Assembly (NCBI GenBank): GCA_020436085.1
Contig: JAGQYM010000027.1
Coordinates: forward strand, 1 to 56,924
Reading direction: 5' to 3'
DNA: 56,924 bases
Source of the DNA: Cyclobacteriaceae bacterium
GTDB taxonomy: Bacteria; Bacteroidota; Bacteroidia; Cytophagales; Cyclobacteriaceae
Positions 8,759 through 17,964 of this stretch are shown piece after piece. The translations under genes were made by a program, and so were the position numbers. The notes under the pieces were generated by a model that did no database searches, had not been told where the DNA came from, and worked only from the letters and a program-made list of their open reading frames with translations. The number at the start of each line of letters is the position of its first letter. Within the stretch, counting starts at the first letter, position 1.

Positions 8759-8794
8759 ACTCCAATTTACAACTTTTTGGTCTCAACCCGAAGC

Positions 8795-8840
8795 ACTCAA
8801 TACTATGTACTCAATACTACGTACTCAATACTCAATACTA
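8795..8840. repeat. heptanucleotide tandem repeat (ACTCAAT/ACTAYGT)
   Basis: Six full 7-base units and part of a seventh: ACTCAAT, ACTATGT, ACTCAAT, ACTACGT, ACTCAAT, ACTCAAT, ACTA. It fills the gap between the antitoxin start and the end of the ABC transporter gene. Confidence 0.85.
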
Positions 8841-8843
8841 TTC

Positions 8844-10586
8844 TTAGATTCTCGCCTGGTAAGTATACAACTCGTAGTATCGTCCCTTTTTCTCTATCAG
8901 CTCTTCGTGTTTGCCGCGTTCGGCAATACGACCTTGTTCGATCACCAGTATTTGATCTGCTTGCCTGATGGTGCTCAACCTGTGGGCTATCACAAAGGTG
9001 GTTCGTCCCTGGAGTAGTTGCTTCAAACTCTCCTGTATCAGTGACTCGCTCTCTGTGTCAAGGCTTGAGGTGGCTTCGTCCAGTATCAGGATTCTTGGGT
9101 TCGCCAGTATGGCTCGTGCAATGGTCACGCGCTGTCTTTGTCCTCCTGATAGCTTTATGCCTCTCTCTCCTATTACAGTGTCTATTCCTTTTTCAAACTT
9201 GGTGGCAAACTCATTCACATAAGCTCCTTCTATTGCAGACTGCAACTCAGTTTCTGAGGCATCGGGCTTGGCAAAAAGAATATTTTCGCGAATGGTGCCA
9301 TCAAAAAGAAAGTCATCCTGCAGCACTACGCCCAGCTGACCTCTGAAACTATCCAGTGACACCTTTGACAAATCATAACCGTCAACTGTGATTGTACCCG
9401 ACTGCTGCACGAGGAACGAAGCTGCAAGGCCTGCAATGGTTGACTTACCAGAACCAGAAGTACCCACCAGTGCTGTCACCGATCCCGCTGGGGCGGAAAA
9501 AGTTACATCTTTCAATACTTCCTTGCCTTCCTCGTAAGAGAAGCAGACATCCTTAAACTCTATGTCGCCTTTGATGTGGTCGATCTTGATGGTACGAATG
9601 GCATCGTCATCTTCTACTGCTGTGTTCATCAATTCTTCTGTACGATCCAGTCCGGCAAACGCTTCTGTAAGCTGGCTGCCGATATTGCTCATCTGGAAGA
9701 TAGGTGCGATAAGGAAGCCGAGGAAGAAGGCGAACTGGGTAAGTTCACCGGGTGTTAAAGTGTTTTCAGTCAACATGTAACCACCAATCCCCAGAATACC
9801 CACCAACGCCACACCAAACAAGAAACTACCTGTACTGGTCACAAAGCTGGTGGTGGTGAGGCTGCTCTTCACATTTTGGAAGATGCGCTCTACTCCCTTT
9901 TCAAACACGAGTGCCTCTTGTCTTGCAGCATTAAATCCTTTGATCACGCGAATGCCTCCGAAAGTCTGTGTAAGTCTGCCCGTCACTTCTGCGTTGATTT
10001 CACCGCGCTGGCGGAAGATGGGTCGTATTCTTCCAAAGGCTTTCATCGATATGATACCAAACAAAGAAAGAGGGATCAAGGTAAACAGCGTGAGCTGCCA
10101 ACTGATGTTGATCAGAAAGAACAAACAGATGACGGCCATTAGCACGCCTCCTACCAGTTGCAGGAAGCCGGTCCCCACAAGGTTACGCACGCCTTCCACA
10201 TCCGTCATCACACGACTTACCAGCTTACCTGTTTGCTGATTGTCGTAAAACCGGGTGGGTAGTCTCAATAGATGCTTTTGCACATCAGCTCTCAATACTG
10301 AAATCAAGTGCTGCGCTTCCACGCTCAGAAGCATAGTGAGTGCATAGGATATAATTGCCGAAACCAAGATAGAGGCGGCCACGCCTGCCAGTATCAGTTT
10401 CAACTTCGACAGATCGCCATTACCAATTACGTCATCAATAATCGGCTTTACCGAGTATGGCAGCACAATTGATGAGAGGCGACTGATCACAATCAATACA
10501 AATCCTAATGCCAGTAGCCTACGTCTTGGCCACACGATGTCTTTGAACACCTGGGCCATACTTACTTTCTTCTTATTCTTTTCCAT
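8844..10586 (-). CDS. MsbA-like ABC exporter (fused permease and ATPase)
   Basis: A 580-residue type IV exporter half-transporter. Residues 20-310 hold six membrane helices typical of the ABC_membrane domain. The ATPase domain follows, with Walker A GTSGSGKS near 375, the signature LSGGQ near 478, Walker B ILILDEATS near 497 and the H-loop IAHRLST. Homodimers of this kind export lipids, lipid A or drugs across the inner membrane. The sequence is closest in style to the Bacteroidota ABC transporter ATP-binding protein/permease group often labelled MsbA, but substrate is unproven. It is transcribed away from the aminotransferase gene; the 204-base gap between them holds a small hairpin (GGAAC-GTTCC near 10612) and no clear promoter. 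Confidence 0.9.
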   Translation of the reverse strand: MEKNKKKVSMAQVFKDIVWPRRRLLALGFVLIVISRLSSIVLPYSVKPIIDDVIGNGDLSKLKLILAGVAASILVSAIISYALTMLLSVEAQHLISVLRADVQKHLLRLPTRFYDNQQTGKLVSRVMTDVEGVRNLVGTGFLQLVGGVLMAVICLFFLINISWQLTLFTLIPLSLFGIISMKAFGRIRPIFRQRGEINAEVTGRLTQTFGGIRVIKGFNAARQEALVFEKGVERIFQNVKSSLTTTSFVTSTGSFLFGVALVGILGIGGYMLTENTLTPGELTQFAFFLGFLIAPIFQMSNIGSQLTEAFAGLDRTEELMNTAVEDDDAIRTIKIDHIKGDIEFKDVCFSYEEGKEVLKDVTFSAPAGSVTALVGTSGSGKSTIAGLAASFLVQQSGTITVDGYDLSKVSLDSFRGQLGVVLQDDFLFDGTIRENILFAKPDASETELQSAIEGAYVNEFATKFEKGIDTVIGERGIKLSGGQRQRVTIARAILANPRILILDEATSSLDTESESLIQESLKQLLQGRTTFVIAHRLSTIRQADQILVIEQGRIAERGKHEELIEKKGRYYELYTYQARI

Positions 10587-10790
10587 AACTATAGAGAGGA
10601 ACGGTCTGTTCCGGAGAGGTCTAGGTTTAAAATTGGGTTCACAAGTAAAGAAATAACTCCTATTGAGTCGTATGACGGTCGGAAATATTGTAAGACGCAG
10701 GCCATTGATAGAAAAGAAGCCATCAGCCTCAATCCTATAAATGGAATTTGCTAAACTGCGCTAGATTCAAAGACTATACTTAATAAACAG

Positions 10791-12020
10791 ATGAAATCCA
10801 CCTCACTGCTTGACTCGGTAGCTATCCGCGGCCAGTTTCCATCTCTTAAAAGAAAACACAACAGCCTTCCCGTTACCTATCTGGATGGGCCTGGAGGTAC
10901 TCAAGTTCCGGAATCGGTAATCCAGGCGATGGTTAACTATTACCGGGAGTCGAATGCCAACACTCATGGCTCGTTCCATTCTGCAATAGAAACTGATCAG
11001 ACCATTCAGGCTATGCGGGTGCAAATGGCTGCTTACCTGAATGCGGAGGGGCCGGAAAACATTTCCATAGGTCAGAATATGACCACCCTGAACTTCTACC
11101 TAGCACGTGCACTTTCACGCGTGTTCAAGCCTGGTGATGAGGTGCTGATCACTCAACTAGACCACGAAGCCAACCGCGGACCGTGGCTTACGCTGAGGGA
11201 CTTCGGAATCAAGGTGCGGGAAATAGCTTTGAAGAAAGATGGCACCCTCGACTACGATGACTTCCAGAACAAGATCAACGAGAACACCCGTCTGGTGGCA
11301 ATGGGTATGTCTTCCAACTGCATAGGCACGGTCAACAACTTTAAGCTGGCCCGGGAGCTCACCTATAAATACAATTCATGGCTGCTGCTTGATGCGGTTC
11401 ACTACGCGCCTCATTTCGCCATCGATGTTCAGGAGATCGGCTGTGACTTCCTGCTGTGCTCTGCCTATAAATTCTACGGCCCCCACGTTGGACTGCTCTA
11501 TTCAAAGTCTGGCTTACTTGACCGCTTGCCTACGGATCGCCTTCGTACTGCGGGCCAGGTGGCCCCTGAGTCTATCGAAACGGGGACGCTCAACCACGCT
11601 GCGATCGCTGGGGTGAAAGCCGCAGTCGAGTTTATCGCCTCCTTGGGCGCTGGCAACACCACCCGCGAAAAGATTGTGACGGCCTTCAACACGATCAGCG
11701 AGCATGAGTTTGGCCTCGCTAGTTACATGTATAAAGAGTTGAAGGGCATCAAAGGAGTACACTTGGTAGGTCAGGATTTCTCCAGCAAGCAACGCACGCC
11801 AACGGTTTCCTTTACCATGGAGGGCAAGACTCCACTTCAGGTTTGTGATCATCTGGCCACCAAAAACATTTGCGCATGGGATGGTCATTTCTATGCTATC
11901 CGCGCCATGGAGAGTCTTGGACTGCTGGAAAAAGGTGGTGTAACAAGGCTTGGAATTTCTCTCTACAACACGCGTGAAGAGATGGATTTGACGCTTGAGA
12001 CGATCAGCGCTATCCATTAG
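10791..12020 (+). CDS. class-V aminotransferase, cysteine desulfurase-like
   Basis: A 409-residue PLP enzyme of the aminotransferase class V fold. The N-terminal YLDGPGGTQVPESV and the segment ANTHGSFHSA are typical. The PLP lysine is Lys227 in CSAYKFYGPHVG, and the aspartate and histidine of LLLDAVHYAPH pack on the cofactor. The C-terminal CAWDGHFYAIRA resembles the substrate loop of the cysteine desulfurase-like group that is distinct from IscS and SufS. Its real substrate (cysteine, selenocysteine, kynurenine or another amino acid) is not decided by sequence. No iron-sulfur assembly genes lie nearby, so a role in Fe-S synthesis is not supported by context. Confidence 0.85.
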   Translation: MKSTSLLDSVAIRGQFPSLKRKHNSLPVTYLDGPGGTQVPESVIQAMVNYYRESNANTHGSFHSAIETDQTIQAMRVQMAAYLNAEGPENISIGQNMTTLNFYLARALSRVFKPGDEVLITQLDHEANRGPWLTLRDFGIKVREIALKKDGTLDYDDFQNKINENTRLVAMGMSSNCIGTVNNFKLARELTYKYNSWLLLDAVHYAPHFAIDVQEIGCDFLLCSAYKFYGPHVGLLYSKSGLLDRLPTDRLRTAGQVAPESIETGTLNHAAIAGVKAAVEFIASLGAGNTTREKIVTAFNTISEHEFGLASYMYKELKGIKGVHLVGQDFSSKQRTPTVSFTMEGKTPLQVCDHLATKNICAWDGHFYAIRAMESLGLLEKGGVTRLGISLYNTREEMDLTLETISAIH

Positions 12021-12180
12021 TGGGCCTTACTTTTCGAAGGGTGTGGTGAGGTGGCGATTAGGTGAAAGCCTAGCTACTCAAAAATTAATTGCGATTTAAT
12101 TTCAAGTTTAAAACTCTTATTTAAATTCGCACCGAATATGGAGTTGGTTTCCATATCAAAAACAAACCACAACAAAAAAA

Positions 12181-12459
12181 ATGGCAAAGAAAGCAAAGAA
12201 GGCCGCTAAGAAATCTAAAGCGAAAGCAAAGAAGGCGGCTAAAAAATCTGCAAAGAAGAAGGTAGCGAAGAAGGCTACTAAGAAGGCGAAAAAGCCTGCT
12301 AAAAAAGCAGCCAAGAAAGCAGTGAAAAAATCAGCCCCAAAGAAGAAGAGCGCTCCTAAAAAGAAGAAGTCAGCTCCGAAACCAGCAGCTGCTCCTGCCC
12401 CTGCGGCTCCAGCCACTCCCGCGCCTGATGCAAACACAGGTGGCATGGGAATGATGTAA
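12181..12459 (+). CDS. Lys/Ala-rich histone H1-like DNA-binding protein
   Basis: A 92-residue, strongly basic protein. Residues 1-60 are almost entirely Lys and Ala in KKAAKK and AKKA motifs, like the C-terminal tail of histone H1 and bacterial AlgP/Hc1-type proteins. A Pro/Ala stretch (SAPKKK, APAPAAPATPAP) and the tail GGMGMM follow. Such proteins bind and compact DNA non-specifically. It is a single-gene unit, closed by an excellent terminator. A second, unrelated-looking histone H1-like protein is encoded at 19488-19667. An overlapping minus-strand frame full of Phe and Ala is only the shadow of this composition. Confidence 0.85.
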   Translation: MAKKAKKAAKKSKAKAKKAAKKSAKKKVAKKATKKAKKPAKKAAKKAVKKSAPKKKSAPKKKKSAPKPAAAPAPAAPATPAPDANTGGMGMM

Positions 12460-12481
12460 TTCTTAAAAGCACTTTATGAAG

Positions 12482-12510
12482 AAGCGGAACGGGAAACCTT
12501 CCGCTTTTTT
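12482..12510 (+). terminator. intrinsic terminator after the histone-like gene
   Basis: Perfect 8-bp stem AAGCGGAA / TTCCGCTT (12482-12489 with 12499-12506), extended by GG/CC inside the loop and followed by a T run to 12510. Confidence 0.92.
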
Positions 12511-12650
12511 ATTGCCATCTTTTTTACCCCGTAACAATGGTGGAGTACCGCCAAAATACCTAATTTGAAACTCCTATTGCACTTCCTGTCATACACGGAG
12601 GTGAGGCCATCCGAATCGATCATTAATAACAAACGCTAACTCAGCTAACT

Positions 12651-13466
12651 ATGAACAACCGAAGATTACCCATTATTATTGTCAGTATTATAGGATTCAT
12701 CGTCTTCATGACGTTGTCTTCCAGCCTGTTCTATACCATCGAAGCAACCGAGCGGGCAGTGGTATTTTATCCCTTTGGAAAGGGGCTGGACAAAGACAAT
12801 GTGATGACGCCAGGACTCCACTTTAAGGCTCCCTGGAATGATGTGTACACCTACCGTGTGAATGAGACCAACTCTGAGGAGAACATGGATGTGCTGGACA
12901 AAAATGGTCTTTCTATCCATATTGATGTTAGCGTGCGTTTCTTTCCCATACCTGAAAAGATTGGTTTTGTTCACGAAAACTTCACCCGCGATTATGTCAA
13001 CATCCTGGTAATCCCAGAGGTGCGATCGACTGTCCGCCAGGTGATGGGTCGCTACACTGCGGAAGAAATCTACTCTACCAAACGGGCCGAGGTGGAAACG
13101 GCCATCAAGGATGAAACCGAGAAGATACTCAACGCCAACAATGTTCATGCTACAGCGGTACTGATCCGCTCCATCGTTTTGCCGGAGCAAATCAGGTCGG
13201 CCATCGAAAGCAAGCTACAGCAGGAACAGGAAGCACTCGCCTACCAGTTTAGACTGGAAAAGGAGAAGAGCGAGGCAGAGCGTAAGAGGATCGCTGCTGA
13301 AGGTGAGTCACGTGCGAACCTTATTATCAACAACAGTTTGACCAACAACCTGCTAAAGATGAGGGGTATTGAGGCCACACTGGAATTGGCCAAATCACCC
13401 AATACAAAAGTGATTGTCGTGGGCTCTGGCGATGATGGAATGCCGCTTATCCTGGGTAATAACTAG
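12651..13466 (+). CDS. prohibitin-family SPFH (band 7) membrane protein
   Basis: A 271-residue protein with one N-terminal membrane helix (about residues 7-27), then an SPFH domain (28-200) with TERAVVFYPFGKG, the conserved GLHFKAPW and the RSTVRQVMGRYTAEEIYS helix typical of prohibitins. It ends in a charged helix rich in Glu, Lys and Ala (about 185-230) that should form a coiled coil. Prohibitin homologues form ring or cage assemblies on the inner membrane and often regulate membrane proteases. No protease gene (such as ftsH) is next to it here. The gap to citrate synthase (85 bases) has no terminator, so read-through is possible. Confidence 0.9.
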   Translation: MNNRRLPIIIVSIIGFIVFMTLSSSLFYTIEATERAVVFYPFGKGLDKDNVMTPGLHFKAPWNDVYTYRVNETNSEENMDVLDKNGLSIHIDVSVRFFPIPEKIGFVHENFTRDYVNILVIPEVRSTVRQVMGRYTAEEIYSTKRAEVETAIKDETEKILNANNVHATAVLIRSIVLPEQIRSAIESKLQQEQEALAYQFRLEKEKSEAERKRIAAEGESRANLIINNSLTNNLLKMRGIEATLELAKSPNTKVIVVGSGDDGMPLILGNN

Positions 13467-13550
13467 GTTTAATAAATCGAACTGATTATTTTATTCTAAT
13501 ACCTGAGAGCCCTATTTTAGGGGAAAAGTAGAAATTTTAACGAGGAACGT

Positions 13551-14837
13551 ATGTCGAAGACCGCAGAACTAAGCATTGACGGAAAAACCTATTCCCTCCC
13601 CATTTACACTGGCAGTGAAAATGAGGTGGCTATTGATATCAGCAAACTAAGAGACCAAAGCGGAGTAGTTACCCTTGACCCCGGTTATAAAAACACCGGT
13701 GCCACCACCAGTGCCATCACATACCTTGATGGCGACAATGGTATACTACGCTACCGTGGTTACTCTATTGAGGAACTGGCCGAAAAGTCAACCTTTATAG
13801 AGGTGGCTTACCTGCTAATTTTTGGCGAGCTACCAGGCAAAGATCAACTGCAACGCTTCCGCGATGACATTAAAACACACACACTCGTTCACGAGGATGT
13901 GAAAAAGATATTGGACGGCTTCCCCTCTACTGCTCACCCTATGGGCGTATTGGCTTCGTTGTTCTGCTCTCAAACTGCATTTTATCCTGAGTCGCTCGAT
14001 CCCAACAGAGCCTCTGAGGGAGTATACATGAGTATCATTCGCTCGATGGCGAAAATGCCAACCTTTGCAGCCTGGGCTTATAAGAATGCATTGGGTCATC
14101 CGGTAAATTATCCAGACAACCAATTAGAGTATTGCGCACGCTTCCTGAAGATGATGTTTGCGCTACCAGCAGAACCGTACGCAGCAGATCCTGTAATCAG
14201 TGATGCCATGGATAAGCTTCTTATCCTTCATGCTGATCACGAACAAAACTGTTCTACCTCAACGGTACGGATGGTAGGATCATCACAGGCTAGTATCTAC
14301 TCCTCTATCTCAGCAGGAATCAATGCACTTTGGGGACCTCTACATGGAGGTGCCAACCAAGAGGTAATCATCATGTTGGAAAACATTGTGAAGGATGGCG
14401 GCAACATCGACAAGTGGATTGCGAAAGCAAAAGACAAAAACGATCCGTTCCGCCTGATGGGATTTGGGCACCGCGTGTACAAAAACTTTGATCCACGTGC
14501 CAAGATCATTAAGAAAGCAGCAGACGATGTGCTTGCAAAATTGGGTGTGAAAGATCCAATCCTTGACGTAGCGAAAAAGCTGGAGGACATTGCCCTCCGC
14601 GACAGCTACTTCATCGAAAGAAAACTGTATCCGAATGTCGATTTCTACTCAGGTATCATTTACCGTGCGTTGGGCATTCCTGTAGAAATGTTTACAGTAA
14701 TGTTTGCCATTGGTCGCTTGCCGGGCTGGATTGCTCAGTGGAAAGAGATGCGCGAGAACAAAGAGCCAATCGGTAGACCAAGACAGATTTATACTGGACA
14801 GAAAGAGCGCAAATACATCGATATTTCTAAGCGCTAA
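13551..14837 (+). CDS. gltA: citrate synthase
   Basis: The 428-residue protein matches type II (hexameric, Gram-negative) citrate synthase from end to end. It condenses acetyl-CoA with oxaloacetate as the first step of the citric acid cycle. The three catalytic residues are visible and spaced as in the E. coli enzyme: His265 in GPLHGGANQ, His307 in GFGHRVYK and Asp364 in NVDFYSG. The N-terminal domain with SKLRDQSGVVTLDPGY fits the long NADH-responsive form. The ATG follows a purine-rich ACGAGGAACGT leader. A strong terminator follows the stop codon and abuts the next gene. Confidence 0.97.
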   Translation: MSKTAELSIDGKTYSLPIYTGSENEVAIDISKLRDQSGVVTLDPGYKNTGATTSAITYLDGDNGILRYRGYSIEELAEKSTFIEVAYLLIFGELPGKDQLQRFRDDIKTHTLVHEDVKKILDGFPSTAHPMGVLASLFCSQTAFYPESLDPNRASEGVYMSIIRSMAKMPTFAAWAYKNALGHPVNYPDNQLEYCARFLKMMFALPAEPYAADPVISDAMDKLLILHADHEQNCSTSTVRMVGSSQASIYSSISAGINALWGPLHGGANQEVIIMLENIVKDGGNIDKWIAKAKDKNDPFRLMGFGHRVYKNFDPRAKIIKKAADDVLAKLGVKDPILDVAKKLEDIALRDSYFIERKLYPNVDFYSGIIYRALGIPVEMFTVMFAIGRLPGWIAQWKEMRENKEPIGRPRQIYTGQKERKYIDISKR

Positions 14838-14859
14838 ATTGTCAGACCTCACTATATTT

Positions 14860-14891
14860 AAGTCTCTCGACAAAATCGGGGGACTTTTTTT
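14860..14891 (+). terminator. intrinsic terminator directly before the ACBP start codon
   Basis: Eleven-bp stem (14860-14870 with 14876-14886, two G-T pairs), loop CAAAA, then seven T residues ending at 14891. The ATG of the next gene is at 14892, with no spacing at all. Confidence 0.88.
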
Positions 14892-15155
14892 ATGGGCTTA
14901 ACAGACGATTTCAATCTTGCAGTGAGTCAGTCCAAGGAACTGACAAAGCGACCTTCTAATGAAGAATTGTTGGAACTATATGCTTTGTTTAAGCAAGGCA
15001 GTGAAGGTGATGTCACGGGTGATCGTCCCGGAGGATTTGACTTCAAAGCGATAGCCAAGTATGATGCATGGGCAGGTAAGAAAGGGATGACTAATGATGA
15101 TGCCATGCAGAAATATGTTGACCTGGTAGCCAGGCTCAAAGAGCAATACAGTTAG
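14892..15155 (+). CDS. acyl-CoA-binding protein (ACBP)
   Basis: An 87-residue protein of normal ACBP length. It shows the four-helix family motifs: the N-terminal helix with DDFNLAVSQSKEL, the P-S-N-E-E-L-LELYALFKQ helix, the GDV..DRPG loop and the KYDAWAGKKGMTNDDAMQKYVDLV helices that hold the CoA and acyl chain. ACBPs are cytoplasmic carriers of long-chain acyl-CoA and are common in eukaryotes but patchy in bacteria. The start is fixed by family length, yet it sits directly on the T run of the citrate synthase terminator, leaving no room for a ribosome site. It is two bases upstream of rsmE, so the two are probably cotranscribed. Confidence 0.93.
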   Translation: MGLTDDFNLAVSQSKELTKRPSNEELLELYALFKQGSEGDVTGDRPGGFDFKAIAKYDAWAGKKGMTNDDAMQKYVDLVARLKEQYS

Positions 15156-15157
15156 CA

Positions 15158-15847
15158 TTGCATTTATTCTATCAACCACTCATCTCGGAAGGCATCGATC
15201 ATCTTGATGGGGATGAAGCTCGTCATGCTACGCGCGTGATGCGTCTTCAGAAAGGTGATGAACTTCAAATCACAGACGGCAAAGGATACTTTTATCGCTG
15301 TGTCGTGTCGAGCGCCACAAAGTCCGATTGTTATTTTAGCATCATTGAAAAAATCGAGACTCCACAACGAGGGTACAGCATCCATATCGCCATCGCTCCT
15401 ACCAAAAGCCCGGATCGTATGGAGTGGTTTGTCGAAAAGGTGGCAGAGTTGGGAATAGACAAAATCACATTCATCTCCTGTGCCAACTCGGAGCGCACAT
15501 CGGTGAACGTTGAGAGGTTGGTTAAAAAGGCGGTCAGCGGCATGAAGCAATCGAAGCAGTCCCGGCTTCCACAGATTGAGGACATCACCAGATTTGATGG
15601 AGTGCTGGATACCGAAGGAGAAAAGTTCATTGCATACGTTGATACACAAAACCCTGAGCTACTTAAGCATGCATCACCCAAAGGTGACTACACCGTATTG
15701 ATTGGGCCCGAAGGTGATTTTAGCACCAAAGAGTTGTCACTAGCCACAAAAAAGGGATTCAAAAAAGTGTCGTTGGGTTCAACCACTTTGCGAACGGAGA
15801 CAGCTGGAATTATTGCCTGCCACACTTTGCACTTAATCAACTCTTGA
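15158..15847 (+). CDS. rsmE: 16S rRNA m3U1498 methyltransferase RsmE
   Basis: A 229-residue SPOUT methyltransferase that methylates N3 of U1498 in 16S rRNA using SAM. The N-terminal PUA-like part has DEARHATRVMRLQKGDEL. The knot domain has APTKSPDRMEWFVEKVAELGIDKI, the SAM loop IGPEGDFSTKEL and the closing LGSTTLRTETAGI. The start is a TTG at 15158, two bases after the ACBP stop; it gives the usual RsmE N-terminus HLFY. No ATG in this frame lies nearby, so TTG is the best choice. Translation is probably coupled to the ACBP gene. Confidence 0.94.
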   Translation: MHLFYQPLISEGIDHLDGDEARHATRVMRLQKGDELQITDGKGYFYRCVVSSATKSDCYFSIIEKIETPQRGYSIHIAIAPTKSPDRMEWFVEKVAELGIDKITFISCANSERTSVNVERLVKKAVSGMKQSKQSRLPQIEDITRFDGVLDTEGEKFIAYVDTQNPELLKHASPKGDYTVLIGPEGDFSTKELSLATKKGFKKVSLGSTTLRTETAGIIACHTLHLINS

Positions 15848-15899
15848 GTTGACTTAACACTTACTTATAGGCTATCTTCGAAACGATTTGATCGTTTCT

Positions 15900-17906
15900 A
15901 TGAACACTGCCGAAGCAAAAAAAGAGATTGCCCGCCTCACCGAGGTAATTAATCATCACAACGACCTTTATTACCAGAAGCACAAAACCGAGATTTCAGA
16001 CTACGAGTTTGATCAGTTGCTGGAGAAGCTCACTCAACTGGAGACGCAGTTTCCTGAACTACGCGAGCCGGACTCCCCCACCCAACGCGTAGGTGGTACA
16101 ATTACCAAGTCTTTTAATACTGTTGTTCATAAGTACCCCATGCTTTCATTGGGGAACACTTATTCGGAAGAAGAACTGATTGACTTCGACAAGCGTGTAG
16201 CCAAAGGACTTGGCAGTGAGGCTTACGAATACTTCTGTGAGCTGAAATTCGATGGTGTTTCTATTTCCCTTATTTATGAAAATGGGATCCTGGTAAAGGG
16301 CGTTACCCGCGGTGACGGAGTGCGTGGTGATGAGGTGACCACCAACGTCAAGACGATCAGAAACATCCCTTTGAAAATAAAGGGGAAGAATATTCCAGAA
16401 CAATTTGAGGTGCGCGGAGAGGTCTTTCTATCCAGAACTGTCTTTAAGCAACTTAACAAAGAAAGAGAAGACATTGGAGAAGAGACTTATGCCAACGCGA
16501 GAAACACTGCGTCAGGAACACTGAAAATGCAAAACTCTGGCGAGGTAGCAAGACGCAAACTGGACTGCTATGTCTACTATTTGTTAGGTGACAATTTAGA
16601 TGTGGAGTCACATGCTGAGTCAGTCGCGAAACTTGAAGCATGGGGCTTTAATGTTTCAGATACCTACACGAAAGCCAAAAACATTCAGGAAGTACTTAAG
16701 TACATTCAACGCTGGGAAGGCAAGCGCGAATCGCTACCTCTGGAAACTGACGGTGTTGTTTTGAAAGTGAATAGTTTGCTACAGCAACGCAAGCTTGGCT
16801 TTACGGCCAAGAGTCCACGGTGGGCGATAGCATACAAGTATAAAGCTGAAAGCCTGAGCACACAGCTGAAGTCGGTGACTTATCAAGTGGGACGCACGGG
16901 CGCCATTACACCTGTTGCCGAGTTAGCCCCAATTCTTCTCTCAGGAACTACAGTAAAAAGAGCTTCCCTTCACAACGCCAATGAAATTGCCAGATTGGAT
17001 TTAAGGATTGGTGACTATGTCTTTGTTGAAAAAGGTGGTGAGATCATTCCGAAAGTCACTGCGGTCGATCTTGCGAAGCGGGACAAAAAGAGCAAACCCA
17101 TAAAGTATATAACGGACTGCCCTGAGTGCGGGACGGAACTTATTCGTCACGAAGGTGAGGCTGCTCATTATTGCCCGAATGAAGACGGTTGCCCTCCGCA
17201 GATCAAAGGGAGGATTGAACATTTCATTCAGCGTAAGGCAATGGACATTGACTCGATGGGAGAAAAGACGATTAACCAGCTTTACAACCTCAACATGGTG
17301 AAGTCACCTGCTGACTTGTATGACCTTACCAAAGATGATCTGGCAAAACTCGAAGGCTTCAAAGACCTATCCATTAAGAACCTACTTGCAGGCATCGAGA
17401 AATCGAAGGAAGCTCCCTTCGAAGCGGTGCTGTTCGCCCTTGGTATTCGATATGTAGGGAAGACTGTAGCGGAAAAACTGGCGCGTCATTTCAAAACTAT
17501 GGATGCGCTACAAAATGCCTCTTACGAACAACTACTGGAGGCACCAGAAGTAGGTGAGAAAATTGCACAGAGCCTGGTCCACTTCTTTTCTGATAAGGGT
17601 CACCGGAAAGAGATTGAAAGACTAACCAAAGCCGGTCTTAACTTCACTGTTGTTGAAAAGGAAACGAAAAAGCTTGGCAACAGCCTTGACAACAAATCCT
17701 TTGTCATTTCCGGTGTGTTTGAGAAGTATGGCAGGGACGAATTGAAGGATCTGATTATCGCTCACGGTGGAAGAGTGCTTTCCGGTGTATCCGGTCAACT
17801 CGACTACTTGCTGGCCGGTGACAACATGGGCCCGGCCAAGCGGCAAAAAGCTGAGAAACTTGGTGTGACAATTATCTCTGAGCAAGAGTTCGAACAGATG
17901 TTTTGA
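15900..17906 (+). CDS. ligA: NAD-dependent DNA ligase LigA
   Basis: Full-length ligase (668 residues from the ATG at 15900; a TTG four codons upstream is possible). It seals DNA nicks during replication and repair using NAD+. Domains in order: Ia domain with YYQKHKTEISDYEFD; adenylation domain with the AMP lysine in CELKFDGVS and the SGTLKMQ motif; OB fold (YQVGRTGAITPVAEL); zinc finger (CPECG and YCPNEDGCP); helix-hairpin-helix repeats; and a C-terminal BRCT domain (SGVFEKYGRDELKDLI). All expected parts are present. It follows rsmE by about 50 bases. Confidence 0.97.
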   Translation: MNTAEAKKEIARLTEVINHHNDLYYQKHKTEISDYEFDQLLEKLTQLETQFPELREPDSPTQRVGGTITKSFNTVVHKYPMLSLGNTYSEEELIDFDKRVAKGLGSEAYEYFCELKFDGVSISLIYENGILVKGVTRGDGVRGDEVTTNVKTIRNIPLKIKGKNIPEQFEVRGEVFLSRTVFKQLNKEREDIGEETYANARNTASGTLKMQNSGEVARRKLDCYVYYLLGDNLDVESHAESVAKLEAWGFNVSDTYTKAKNIQEVLKYIQRWEGKRESLPLETDGVVLKVNSLLQQRKLGFTAKSPRWAIAYKYKAESLSTQLKSVTYQVGRTGAITPVAELAPILLSGTTVKRASLHNANEIARLDLRIGDYVFVEKGGEIIPKVTAVDLAKRDKKSKPIKYITDCPECGTELIRHEGEAAHYCPNEDGCPPQIKGRIEHFIQRKAMDIDSMGEKTINQLYNLNMVKSPADLYDLTKDDLAKLEGFKDLSIKNLLAGIEKSKEAPFEAVLFALGIRYVGKTVAEKLARHFKTMDALQNASYEQLLEAPEVGEKIAQSLVHFFSDKGHRKEIERLTKAGLNFTVVEKETKKLGNSLDNKSFVISGVFEKYGRDELKDLIIAHGGRVLSGVSGQLDYLLAGDNMGPAKRQKAEKLGVTIISEQEFEQMF

Positions 17907-17964
17907 CATTTTGACCTTTTGCCAGAAATCCTGAATTTGCGATACCGTCTATAAGGTTAAAATC

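Noticed and set aside
10587-10790. RNA gene or riboswitch in the divergent gap
   Set aside because: Only a short GGAAC/GTTCC hairpin is visible; no conserved riboswitch core was recognised.
12156-12446. Phe/Ala-rich protein opposite the histone-like gene
   Set aside because: Its composition is the mirror image of Lys/Ala codons on the other strand.
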